Source of the DNA: Kitasatospora papulosa | Lineage (GTDB): Bacteria; Actinomycetota; Actinomycetes; Streptomycetales; Streptomycetaceae | Reading direction: 5' to 3' | DNA length: 64,000 nucleotides | NCBI RefSeq assembly: GCF_000717245.1 | Contig: NZ_JNYQ01000004.1 | Coordinates: 744,001 to 808,000, forward strand | Shown: piece by piece, positions 26,735-34,723 of the stretch | Position numbering within the stretch: position 1 is the stretch's first letter | Layout: the number at the start of each line of letters is the position of its first letter | Made by a program: the position numbers and the translations under genes | The notes under the pieces: generated by a model | The model's database searches: none | Seen by the model: only the letters and a program-made list of their open reading frames with translations | What the model was told of the DNA's origin: nothing

Positions 26735-27843
26735 TCGGCGGCCTCACGGCAGGCGCGGTAGAAGTCCTTCCAGCCCTCGCGTTCCCGGACGACCGTCTCC
26801 ACGTACTCCTGCCAGACCAGGCGGTCGGCCGTGGGGTCGCGGACGACGGCGCCGAGGATGCCGGCCGCCACGTCGCCGGGGCGCAGGACTCCGTCGCCGA
26901 AGTGTGCGGCGAGCGCGAGTCCTCCGGTCACGACGGAGATGGCCTCGGCCGTGGACAGCGTGCCGGACGGCGACTTGAGCCGGGTGCGGCCGTCCGTGGT
27001 GACGCCGTCCCGCAGTTCACGGAAGACCGTGACGACGCGCCGGATCTCGGCCATGCCGTCGGGCGCCGGGGGCAGGTCGAGCGAGTGGCCGATCTGGGCC
27101 ACCCGGCGGGACACGATGTCCACCTCGGCCTCCGGTGTCGCGGGCAGCGGCAGCACCACGGTGTTGAACCGGCGGCGCAGGGCGCTGGAGAGCTCGTTGA
27201 CACCGCGGTCGCGGTCGTTCGCCGTGGCGACGAGGTTGAACCCCCGGACCGCCTGGACCTCTTCCGCCAGCTCGGGGACGGGGAGCGTCTTCTCCGACAG
27301 GATCGTGATGAGCGCGTCCTGCACATCGGCGGGGATACGGGTGAGCTCCTCCACCCGGACGGTCATGCCCTCCGCCATGGCCCGCATGACGGGGCTCGGC
27401 ACCAGCGCCTCACGGCTGGGCCCGTGTGCCAGCAGCTGGGCGTAGTTCCACCCGTAGCGGACCGCTTCCTCCGGGGTGCCCGCGGTCCCCTGGACGAGCA
27501 GGGTCGAGTCCCCGCTCACGGCTGCGGCGAGGTGCTCGGACACCCAGGTCTTGGCGGTACCGGGGACGCCGAGGAGCAGCAGCGCGCGGTCGGTGGCCAG
27601 CGTGGCCACGGCGACCTCCACGAGGCGGCGCGGGCCCACGTACTTGGGTGTGACGAGCGTGCCGTCCGGGAGCGTCCCGCCGAGCAGATAGGTGGAGACG
27701 GCCCACGGCGAGAGCTTCCAACGAGCGGGTCTGGGGCGGTCGTCGGCGGCGGCGAGCGCCGCGAGCTCGGCGGCGAAGGTGTGCTCGGCGTGCGGCCTCA
27801 GGGCGTCGCGGCCGACTGCGTCGGTCTGTACGGACACGGTCAT
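26731..27843 (-). CDS. MoxR-type AAA+ ATPase
   Basis: A 370-residue AAA+ ATPase. Walker A is GVPGTAKT (residues 92-99). Walker B reads VRVEELTRIPADVQ (about 163-176), so the usual Asp of the DE pair is Glu. Sensor 1 is in NLVATANDRDRGVNEL, and the arginine finger region is ALRRRFNTVVLPLP. MoxR ATPases with a VWA partner act as chaperone-like remodelling machines. The start MTVSVQTD has GGAGGGGG four bases before ATG. It is the first gene of the operon. Its promoter matches the DNA-damage motif described at 27881-27903. The E-E Walker B seems normal for this subfamily, as far as I recall. Confidence 0.9.
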   Translation of the reverse strand: MTVSVQTDAVGRDALRPHAEHTFAAELAALAAADDRPRPARWKLSPWAVSTYLLGGTLPDGTLVTPKYVGPRRLVEVAVATLATDRALLLLGVPGTAKTWVSEHLAAAVSGDSTLLVQGTAGTPEEAVRYGWNYAQLLAHGPSREALVPSPVMRAMAEGMTVRVEELTRIPADVQDALITILSEKTLPVPELAEEVQAVRGFNLVATANDRDRGVNELSSALRRRFNTVVLPLPATPEAEVDIVSRRVAQIGHSLDLPPAPDGMAEIRRVVTVFRELRDGVTTDGRTRLKSPSGTLSTAEAISVVTGGLALAAHFGDGVLRPGDVAAGILGAVVRDPTADRLVWQEYVETVVREREGWKDFYRACREAAE

Positions 27844-27880
27844 GGATCCCCCTCCGGATCGGTCTCCCGATGCGGTTTCC

Positions 27881-27903
27881 ACCGTGCACCATGCCACTGA
27901 CAA
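27881..27903 (-). promoter_or_regulatory. PafBC/RecA-NDp-type DNA-damage promoter of moxR operon
   Basis: On the minus strand, TTGTCAGTG (27895-27903), eight bases, then CACGGT (27881-27886). The known actinobacterial RecA-independent damage promoter is TTGTCRGTG-N8-TANNNT. Only the first base of the -10 differs. It predicts a leader of about 30 nt with the strong ribosome site before MoxR. Confidence 0.7.
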
Positions 27904-28029
27904 CCGGTCCAGGCAGGCGTCCGGGACGGGTCGCGGGCGGGCGGTGGGACGGTCAGCGAGGTCGGGACGGCGCCGCCGTACGGGCGGTCAGGTCCTGCCG
28001 GACCGCCCGGAACAGGCGGCCGGAGCCCG

Positions 28030-28052
28030 TTGTCAGTGGCGCCCCCTACCGT
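28030..28052 (+). promoter_or_regulatory. PafBC/RecA-NDp-type DNA-damage promoter of SWIM-family gene
   Basis: TTGTCAGTG (28030-28038), eight bases, then TACCGT (28047-28052): an exact match to TTGTCRGTG-N8-TANNNT. The ATG at 28060 lies eight bases after the -10, so the mRNA should be leaderless and this ATG should be the real start. It mirrors the copy at 27881-27903 on the other strand. Confidence 0.78.
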
Positions 28053-28059
28053 CGTCTCC

Positions 28060-29163
28060 ATGGTGCTGTCTCACGGGGGAGAATCCAGCCGCTCCGACCG
28101 GCCGGCCGGACGCGGGACGACGAAGAGGACGACGGTCGACGTTCCTGACGAGCCGTCGCACGAGGCCGGCGGTGGGCCCGGCCCGCGGGCCGCGTCCGCG
28201 GACCGTGCGGCGGCCCGGCGCGCCGAGCGCCGGGCCGAGCGCGTCAGCGGCGGTGCGCGGGAGCTGGAGCAGCGGCTCACCGATCTGCTGCGCGGAGGAC
28301 TCGCCGCAGCCGGCCGGCCGGGGCACGGGCTGTGGGAGGAGACGGCGGCCCGCATGGTCGACGCGCAGGCCCCGGGACTCGCGGGCCGGGCGCGGGAGTT
28401 GGCGTCGATACCGGCTTCGGGCGCAGGCTGGCCGGCTCGGCTCCTCGAGGAGTGCGCGCTCCTGCACCTGCTGGACTCCGCCTGGCTCCGGCTCGGCCGG
28501 CTGCCCGGCCCACTGGCGGCGACCGTCCGTACGAGGGTGGGGCTGACCGCCCCGGCCGGAGGGCCGGCCGTCCGCGACCAATGGCTGGTCCTCGCGCGGT
28601 ACGACACCCCGGACGGCAGGATCGTCACCCGCCGCATCTGGCTGTACGGCCGGAATTCGGAGCGCATCGCCCTGCTGCTCTCCTACGGAGCACCGGGGCG
28701 CGCCCCGGCCCACGCACTGCCGGTGGGTGCCGTGATCGATGCCGAGGTGACGCCGTATCCGGGCGGTGGGGGGCTGAGGGTTGAGCTGGGGACGGAGTTC
28801 GGTGAGCCTGTTGTCACCGGGACACCGCCGCCGGGCGGCACGGCGGCGGACGCCGTCGCCGCGTACGGGAACGCGTTGCGGGACGATCCGTGGCTCGACG
28901 CCTGGCCGGCCACCCTGCGCGACGTCGTACCGGCGCCGTCGGGGGACGGCTGGCAGCTGGTGGGCGTCGCGGACGGCTCCGCCCTGCCGGTCGCGGCCCG
29001 GGCGCTGTCCCGGCCGGGTCTGTGGAAGCTCGTCGCGCTCTCCGGGGGTGGCCCCCTGACGGTCTTCGGCGAGTGCGGGCACCGGGGTTTCGATCCGTTC
29101 GCCGCCTGGTGCCCGGAAGGCTCCGACGGTGTGGGACCGGGCGAGGCGGTGGCCCTCATCTGA
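28060..29163 (+). CDS. SWIM-family protein lacking the N-terminal SWIM zinc finger
   Basis: A 367-residue protein. From about residue 48 (ASADRAAARRAERRAERV, then GGARELEQRLTDLLRGGLAAA) it matches what I recall as the C-terminal two-thirds of Streptomyces SWIM zinc-finger proteins encoded opposite MoxR. Those proteins normally carry ~120 more N-terminal residues with a C-x-C...C-x-H zinc site in a CSCPSRKFPCKH context. Here the first ~45 residues are an unrelated polar stretch, and I find no SWIM motif in any frame between this gene and moxR. The damage-type promoter fixes ATG 28060 as start of a leaderless message, so the shortened gene is probably expressed. It may be a remnant or a functional variant. 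Confidence 0.72.
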   Translation: MVLSHGGESSRSDRPAGRGTTKRTTVDVPDEPSHEAGGGPGPRAASADRAAARRAERRAERVSGGARELEQRLTDLLRGGLAAAGRPGHGLWEETAARMVDAQAPGLAGRARELASIPASGAGWPARLLEECALLHLLDSAWLRLGRLPGPLAATVRTRVGLTAPAGGPAVRDQWLVLARYDTPDGRIVTRRIWLYGRNSERIALLLSYGAPGRAPAHALPVGAVIDAEVTPYPGGGGLRVELGTEFGEPVVTGTPPPGGTAADAVAAYGNALRDDPWLDAWPATLRDVVPAPSGDGWQLVGVADGSALPVAARALSRPGLWKLVALSGGGPLTVFGECGHRGFDPFAAWCPEGSDGVGPGEAVALI

Positions 29164-29306
29164 CGTACCCGGGGGGCGCGGTGCCCAGGAAGGCCCTGAG
29201 GGGGGCGGGGGTGCGCCGCAACTGCCCGCCCGGACGCGCCCCCTCTGCCCCGACCCGGCACACGCACACCCCGGCCCCTCGCTCCCGGACCACCGGAAGG
29301 AACCCG

Positions 29307-30935
29307 ATGCCCACCACCGTCACGTCGACCGGTGCGCCTGTGAACGCCTCGTGGGAAGACCTCGTGAGCTCGGCGGTGCTCGGCACCGACCGTCGGCCTC
29401 TGCGGACGGAGGAAGGCGCCGCGGTCTCCCCCTCGGCGCTCCTCGACGCCGCGGCGGCGCACACCGTGCGCCGCAGAGCCGCGCTGCGTCCGGCCGTCGG
29501 GGCCACCCTGCCCGCGCCCGCGCCCGCCGACCTCCGGCCGCCGCTGCCCGACGCCGCCCGCCGCCGGCTCGCCCAGTTGCTCGCCGACCGTTCGGCGCAG
29601 CCCGGTGGCGGGCGCCGGGGATCGGCCCCCGACCTCACCGAGCTGATCCCGCAGTGGCTGGCCTCGGCCGGCGCGCACGGCTACCGCGCTCCGGCGGAGC
29701 TGCTCCCCGCACTGCTGGACGCGGCGAGGGCGCGTACGGACCTGCGGCCGCACGTGCTGGCGTTCGCCGGGCCGCGCGGGCTCTGGCTGGCCTCGCTCAA
29801 TCCGGAGTGGCGGTTCGCCCTGCGCGCCTCGTCACGGGACGCGCGGCGACCGGACACGTCGGACCCGGCGGCGGTGCGCCGGCTCTGGCAGGAGGGCCTC
29901 TTCGCGGAGCGGGTCGCGCTGCTCGGCGCTCTGCGGGACCAGGACCCCGGCAGGGCCCGCTCCCTGCTCGTCTCCACGTGGTCCTCGGAACGGGCCGAGG
30001 ACCGGCTCATGTTCCTCGACTCCCTGCGGTCCGGCCTCTCGGCGGACGACGAGACCTTCCTGGAGGAGGCCTTGGCGGACCGCAGCCGTAACGTACGTGC
30101 CACAGCCGCCGAGTTGCTGTCCTCGCTCCCCGGTTCCGCGCTCGCCCGCCGGATGGCGGACCGCGCCACCTCCTGTGTCAATCCCGACCGCACGGGGGGC
30201 ACGGTGTCCGTGGCGGTGGAGGCGCCGCACGAGTGCGACCCCGCGATGCAGCGGGACGGAGTGGTGCCGGTGCCGCCCTCGGGGCGCGGAGAACGGTCCT
30301 GGTGGCTCGGTCAGTTGGTGGAGGCCACCCCGCTCGGCGTCTGGCGGGAGAGGTTCGGCGGCCGGGCGGCGCACGAGCTCGTGGCACTGCCGGTCGCCGA
30401 CGGCTGGGCCGGTGAGCTGCACGCCGCCTGGTGCAGGGCCGCCGTGCGGCAGCGCGATCCCGACTGGGCACGGGCGCTGCTCGGGGCCCCCTCGACACCC
30501 CCGGCGAACGGCCCCGGTACGGCCTCGCCGGCGGAGCGGTCGAAGCTGCTCGCCAGTCTGCCGCCGTCCGAGCGGGCGCTCTGGGTCGCCGGCTTCATAG
30601 CCGCGCACGGCCTGTCGGAGGCCTTCCAGCTGCTCGGTGTCTGCTCCGTGCCCTGGGACGCGCCGCTCGGCCGGTCGGTGGTCGATGCCCTGGACATCGC
30701 CCGGGACGCGGGGAGCTACCCGTGGAGCTTCAGCGGGGTGATGGGCCTCGCCGAGCGCTGTCTGAACCCCGCCGAGGCAGACCGCCTCGCGGTTCTCACC
30801 ACCACTCCGGACGAGCCGGAGGGCGCTTCGCCGGGTGCGGGCGGCTACTGGTCGGAGGCGTTCCAGCGCCTGGTGTCGACCTTGCGCCTGCGCGCCGCCA
30901 TGGACGCGGAGCTGTCCCAGGGCGGCGCGGGATGA
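29307..30935 (+). CDS. DUF5691 protein
   Basis: A 542-residue soluble protein, DUF5691. It begins with a conserved WEDLVSSAVLGTDRRPL and contains ATAAELLSSLPGSALARRMADRA (HEAT-like helix pair) and PWSFSGVMGLAERCLNP near the end. The largely helical composition with repeated Leu/Ala/Arg suggests an alpha-solenoid, but no activity is known. DUF5691 genes consistently accompany the SWIM gene of the MoxR-VWA module. It lies 143 bp after the SWIM-like gene on the same strand, with its own GGAAGG ribosome site, and probably shares the damage-type promoter. It is convergent with icmB. Confidence 0.82.
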   Translation: MPTTVTSTGAPVNASWEDLVSSAVLGTDRRPLRTEEGAAVSPSALLDAAAAHTVRRRAALRPAVGATLPAPAPADLRPPLPDAARRRLAQLLADRSAQPGGGRRGSAPDLTELIPQWLASAGAHGYRAPAELLPALLDAARARTDLRPHVLAFAGPRGLWLASLNPEWRFALRASSRDARRPDTSDPAAVRRLWQEGLFAERVALLGALRDQDPGRARSLLVSTWSSERAEDRLMFLDSLRSGLSADDETFLEEALADRSRNVRATAAELLSSLPGSALARRMADRATSCVNPDRTGGTVSVAVEAPHECDPAMQRDGVVPVPPSGRGERSWWLGQLVEATPLGVWRERFGGRAAHELVALPVADGWAGELHAAWCRAAVRQRDPDWARALLGAPSTPPANGPGTASPAERSKLLASLPPSERALWVAGFIAAHGLSEAFQLLGVCSVPWDAPLGRSVVDALDIARDAGSYPWSFSGVMGLAERCLNPAEADRLAVLTTTPDEPEGASPGAGGYWSEAFQRLVSTLRLRAAMDAELSQGGAG

Positions 30936-30980
30936 CCACGAGGAGCCGGGGAACGGGCCGGGCGGTGCCGGAGCGCCGGC

Positions 30981-31394
30981 TCAGGCCTCCGCGGGCTGAC
31001 GGACGTGCGCGTTCACCCAGTCGACGATCGAGGCCGTCGTCGCACCCGGGGTGAAGATCGCCGCGACACCCTGCTCCTTCAGCGGCGCGATGTCCGCCTC
31101 CGGGATGATGCCGCCGCCGAAGACCTTGATGTCCTCCGCGTCGCGCTCCTTCAGCAGCTCGATGACCTTGGCGAAGAGCGTGTTGTGCGCCCCGGAGAGG
31201 ATCGAGAGGCCGATGGCGTCCGCGTCCTCCTGGATCGCCGTGTCCACGATCTGCTCGGGGGTCTGGTGGAGCCCCGTGTAGATGACCTCCATGCCCGCGT
31301 CCCGGAGCGCCCTCGCGATCACCTTGGCGCCGCGGTCATGGCCGTCGAGGCCCGGCTTGGCCACCACCACGCGGATAGGACCGGTCACACCCAT
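30981..31394 (-). CDS. icmB: Isobutyryl-CoA mutase small (B12-binding) subunit
   Basis: A 137-residue cobalamin-binding protein. The base-off signature is D-x-H-x2-G at residues 17-22 (GLDGHDRG), followed by SILSGAHNTL and VFGGGIIPEADI. The sequence agrees closely with IcmB of Streptomyces, which with the large subunit IcmA interconverts isobutyryl-CoA and n-butyryl-CoA. A methylmalonyl-CoA mutase C-domain would look similar, but this stand-alone length is that of IcmB. ATG at 31394 was chosen for GGAGG six bases upstream; a GTG at 31406 would extend it by four residues. The large subunit is not in the window. Confidence 0.9.
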   Translation of the reverse strand: MGVTGPIRVVVAKPGLDGHDRGAKVIARALRDAGMEVIYTGLHQTPEQIVDTAIQEDADAIGLSILSGAHNTLFAKVIELLKERDAEDIKVFGGGIIPEADIAPLKEQGVAAIFTPGATTASIVDWVNAHVRQPAEA

Positions 31395-31737
31395 CAATGC
31401 CTCCACATGCGTCTGCCGTGCCCGGAGGGCCGGTGATGTGAACGAACGTTATCCCCAGCATCCCGCACGGCCTCGTTTCGCGGTGGACCGGGAGGGGGAA
31501 ATCACACACGGGACATGTTCGCCGGCGTCGTTCCCAGCACCGCGCGGCCCGAGGGCCGCGCGGGGGTCGCCGCCAGGGAGCCGCAACGAGGTCGTCGTAC
31601 CACCGCGCCGTCAGCCGCACGGCACGGTGGTACGGCCCCCGGCACGCCAGGACCGCCGGCCGCCTCCGCAGCGACCCCCGTGAAGGGTGTGCGGGGCGGG
31701 GAGCCGCCTCCCCGGACGCCAGTGCAGGAGGTCGGCC
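31395..31737. other. icmB/lipase intergenic region with two hairpins
   Basis: A 343-base spacer between divergent genes. Two strong dyads lie on the lipase side: CGCGCGGCCC/GGGCCGCGCG (31541-31562, two-base loop) and CGTACCACCG/CGGTGGTACG (31596-31634). They may form in the lipase leader. No ORF is supported. CGTTAT near 31447-31452 is a possible -10 for a rightward transcript. Confidence 0.4.
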
Positions 31738-32664
31738 ATGAAGGTCCTGTCCTTCCTACCCCTACTGCTCCGCGGGCCGCTGCTGCGCCCCGCCCGGTTG
31801 TCGTCGACGCTGATCAGGGCCACCGCACTGGAGTTGGTGATCCTCGCCGGGCACGTGCTCATCTACCCCTCCGGCATCGCCCCGGAGCGTCGGCCCTCCA
31901 CACCCCGGCCGGTCCCCGGCACCGGCACCGGCAAGGACACCGGTGCCGGATCAAACCCGGAGCACGGCGCCGGTCACGACGAGATCACCCGGGCGGCGGA
32001 GGCGACCGCGCTGCCCACCACCGGCGACGCGCGCCCGCCCGTCGTCCTCCTGCACGGTCTCATCGACAACCGCTCCGTCTTCGTCCTGCTGCGCCGCTCC
32101 CTGGCACGGCACGGCTGGCGCCATCTGGCGTCGCTCAACTACTCGCCCCTGACCTGCGACATCCGCACGGCGGCCGAGCTGCTCGACCGGCACGTCGAGG
32201 AGATCTGCGCCCGCACCGGGCACCACGAGGTCGACATCGTCGGCCACAGTCTGGGCGGCCTCATCGCGCGGTACTACGTCCAGCGGCTCGGCGGGGACCG
32301 CCGGGTGCGCACGCTCGTCACTCTCGGTACACCGCACGGCGGGACGTCGGCCGTCCCGCTGGCCGGCGCGCACCCCATCGTCCGCCAGATGCGCAGCGGC
32401 TCCGAACTCATCGAGGAGCTGCGCCGGCCCGCCCCGGGCTGCCGGACGCGCTTCGTCAGCTTCTGGAGCGAACTGGACAGGGTGATCCTCCCCGTCGAGA
32501 CGGCCTGCGTGGATCATCCCGACCTCGACGCGGTGAATGTGCGCGTCACCGGCATCGGCCACCTCGCCCTGCCGGTGCATCCGGCGGTCGCGTCCGCGAT
32601 CCGGCAGGCGCTCGAGTCCGACGGTTCGGACGTCGGCACTCGGGGAGCCGCTCACGTCGCGTGA
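31738..32664 (+). CDS. Secreted or membrane-bound alpha/beta-hydrolase (lipase)
   Basis: A 308-residue alpha/beta-hydrolase. The N-terminus has a hydrophobic segment (LIRATALELVILAGHVLIY) that could be a signal anchor, then a Gly/Thr-rich linker. VVLLHGLIDNRSVF is the oxyanion-hole region, and the nucleophile Ser171 lies in GHSLGG. An Asp-containing FWSELDRVI and a late GIGHLALPVHP supply acid and histidine. The pattern is that of bacterial triacylglycerol lipases/esterases of the LipA/EstA type. ATG with GGAGG eight bases upstream. It stands alone between two intergenic regions. Confidence 0.83.
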   Translation: MKVLSFLPLLLRGPLLRPARLSSTLIRATALELVILAGHVLIYPSGIAPERRPSTPRPVPGTGTGKDTGAGSNPEHGAGHDEITRAAEATALPTTGDARPPVVLLHGLIDNRSVFVLLRRSLARHGWRHLASLNYSPLTCDIRTAAELLDRHVEEICARTGHHEVDIVGHSLGGLIARYYVQRLGGDRRVRTLVTLGTPHGGTSAVPLAGAHPIVRQMRSGSELIEELRRPAPGCRTRFVSFWSELDRVILPVETACVDHPDLDAVNVRVTGIGHLALPVHPAVASAIRQALESDGSDVGTRGAAHVA

Positions 32665-32898
32665 GTTGATTTTTGAACCACTGAACCCCCGTCAAATAGA
32701 ACGCATTTCGAACATAGGGCCAAGCCTGCCCATCAGGTCCGCCGAAAGGCGGCCGATTGCCCGTTTCCTGAAGGGCTGAGGGCCTCCGAAGATTGTCGTC
32801 CTCGCGTACCGCCGGGTACAGTCGCGGCCACTGCTCACCCCGGGATCCCCCCACCGGACCCCGGAACAGGTCCTGCTGCCGAGGCGAGAGAGAAGTTG

Positions 32899-34512
32899 GT
32901 GAACGACCAGCACCCCCACGCCGGGCATGCCGGATACGACAGCCCGTCCACCGGCAGTTTCGACATCGACCCGCTCTTCGGGTCCCTCCCGGGCCGGCAC
33001 GACGACAGCCACGGGACCACGTACGGCGACGGTTACTCCCCGGCCTACGGCGGTGACTACGCCGGTTACGACAGCGGCCAGTGGGACACCGGGGCGCATC
33101 AACAGGCCTCCTACGACGCCTATGCCGCCCAGGCCCACCCGCAGGCGGCCCAGGGCTACGACACCACCGCCACCTGGATGCCGGGGGCCGTGATCCCCGC
33201 CCCGGCCGACACGACGGGCCAGTGGGACACCACCGGCTGGGACCAGGCGGGCCAGGACGGCCAGTGGACCGCCGGTGACACCGGCGCCTTCCCCACCGCC
33301 ACGTTCGACACCACGGCCTACGCGACCGGCTCCTTCAGCGTTCCCGCCTTCGAGACCACGGGCTACGACAGCTACACGGCGGCCGAGACCGGCACCTACG
33401 ACGCCACCGCGTGGAACACCGGCGCCACGCCCGAGAGCGCCGCGTACGCACCCGAACAGACGTCGTACTCCTCACACGAACACCAGTCGCCGTCCCACGA
33501 GTCCTACGGGACGGCCGAGTTCACCTCGCTCGACGGCACCGGCGCCCTCGACCTCGGTTCCCACGACCTCCACGCCTCGCCCGGCTCCCACGGTCACGTC
33601 GGACCGGACGAGGTCGAGACGGCAGGCACGTACACGGACGTGTACGACGAGGTGTCGCAGACCGGAGCCGAGCCGGAGCCGACGATGCCCGAGGTCGTCG
33701 AGGTGGCCGCCGAAGCCGTCGCCGTGGGCGTCTCCGCGCACCCCGTGGGCCGTGCCGCCGCGCGCGGCGGCAGCCGGGGCAGGCGCCGCACCCCGGCGAA
33801 GCGTTCCGCGCTCCTCACCGTCGCCGTGCCCTCCGCCTGCGTGATGAGCGTCGCGGGCATCGCCGCCGCCTCGGTGAGCGGTGTCGGCGGGGCCGAGGAG
33901 ACGAAGGACGACACCACGTCCATGGCGGCCGCGGATCTGGTGAAGCCGGCCGTAGCCAACAACAAGCTGGACACCCAGCTCGCCGCCCTCAGCGCCGACG
34001 CCGAGAACTTCGCCGACCGCGCCAGCCGAACCCAGGAGCGCATCGACCTGAAGGAGCGCCAGGCCGCCGAGAAGAAGAAGCGCGAGGAGGAGGCCATTCG
34101 CCGCGAGGCGTTGCGCCCCAAGTTCGTGCTCCCCGTGAAGCAGCACGGGCTCAGCGCCACCTACGGTCAGGCCGGTGTGAACTGGATGTCCGTGCACACG
34201 GGCATCGACTTCCCCGTCTCCTACGGGACTCCCGTGATGGCGGCGACCGACGGCACCGTCCGCACCCAGTGGAACAGCGCCTACGGGAACATGGCCATCG
34301 TCACCGCTGCCGACGGCACCGAGACCTGGTACTGCCACCTCAGCACCACCAAGATCCGCTCGGGCTCGGTCAAGGCCGGTGACGTCATCGCCTACTCGGG
34401 CAACTCGGGCAACTCCACCGGTCCGCACCTGCACTTCGAGGTCCGGCCCGGTGGCGGCTCGGCGATCGACCCGATGCCCTGGCTCCGCAGCCACGGCGTC
34501 AACCCGTACTGA
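32899..34512 (+). CDS. M23 family metallo-endopeptidase (peptidoglycan hydrolase)
   Basis: A protein of ~537 residues. Residues 1-290 are a low-complexity Tyr/Asp/Gly/Thr/Ser-rich region with repeated FDTTAYATGSF-like units. It lies on the cytoplasmic side of a single membrane segment at ~312-330 (LLTVAVPSACVMSVAGIAAASV), so it is a type II-like anchor. An extracellular coiled coil follows (RASRTQERIDLKERQAAEKKKREEE), then the M23 domain with zinc ligands in HTGIDF and HLHFEV. LytM-type enzymes cut peptide cross-links in peptidoglycan. GTG at 32899 was preferred to TTG at 32896, with GAGAGAG upstream. It is convergent with pcrA. Confidence 0.87.
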   Translation: MNDQHPHAGHAGYDSPSTGSFDIDPLFGSLPGRHDDSHGTTYGDGYSPAYGGDYAGYDSGQWDTGAHQQASYDAYAAQAHPQAAQGYDTTATWMPGAVIPAPADTTGQWDTTGWDQAGQDGQWTAGDTGAFPTATFDTTAYATGSFSVPAFETTGYDSYTAAETGTYDATAWNTGATPESAAYAPEQTSYSSHEHQSPSHESYGTAEFTSLDGTGALDLGSHDLHASPGSHGHVGPDEVETAGTYTDVYDEVSQTGAEPEPTMPEVVEVAAEAVAVGVSAHPVGRAAARGGSRGRRRTPAKRSALLTVAVPSACVMSVAGIAAASVSGVGGAEETKDDTTSMAAADLVKPAVANNKLDTQLAALSADAENFADRASRTQERIDLKERQAAEKKKREEEAIRREALRPKFVLPVKQHGLSATYGQAGVNWMSVHTGIDFPVSYGTPVMAATDGTVRTQWNSAYGNMAIVTAADGTETWYCHLSTTKIRSGSVKAGDVIAYSGNSGNSTGPHLHFEVRPGGGSAIDPMPWLRSHGVNPY

Positions 34513-34658
34513 GGGACCGGCCGCGCCGGAGTGCCGGCCGGCCGCGGGCGCCGTATCCGGCCCGCCCCTGAACGCCCGTACGAGCACCTGCCTCCGGGCG
34601 GGATCAGTGCATGCCGCCCGACCGGGTCAGCACCGGGCGGACGCGTCGGCGCCCGAGG

Positions 34659-34682
34659 GCCGGCAGGTCAGCACCTGCCGGC
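34659..34682. terminator. Terminator between M23 gene and pcrA
   Basis: A perfect 10-bp stem, GCCGGCAGGT (34659-34668) with ACCTGCCGGC (34673-34682), loop CAGC. It is placed between two convergent genes, so it may act in both directions. Confidence 0.8.
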
Positions 34683-34723
34683 CGGGCGGTACGCGGCCTC
34701 CCCGCCCTCCCGCTCCCGCCGGT

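Noticed and set aside
27893..28040. 12-bp inverted repeats GCCACTGACAAC/GTTGTCAGTGGC bounding 148 bp, first read as ends of a miniature transposable element
   Set aside because: No target duplication flanks them, and both arms are explained by two mirrored damage-type promoters (TTGTCAGTG plus spaced -10 boxes) facing opposite genes.
32665..32898. A second c-di-AMP riboswitch before the M23 peptidase
   Set aside because: The conserved GCCGAATCCG and CTAACCCGGTAGGC blocks seen at 37382-37604 are absent here; the spacer shows only promoter-like AT-richer sequence.
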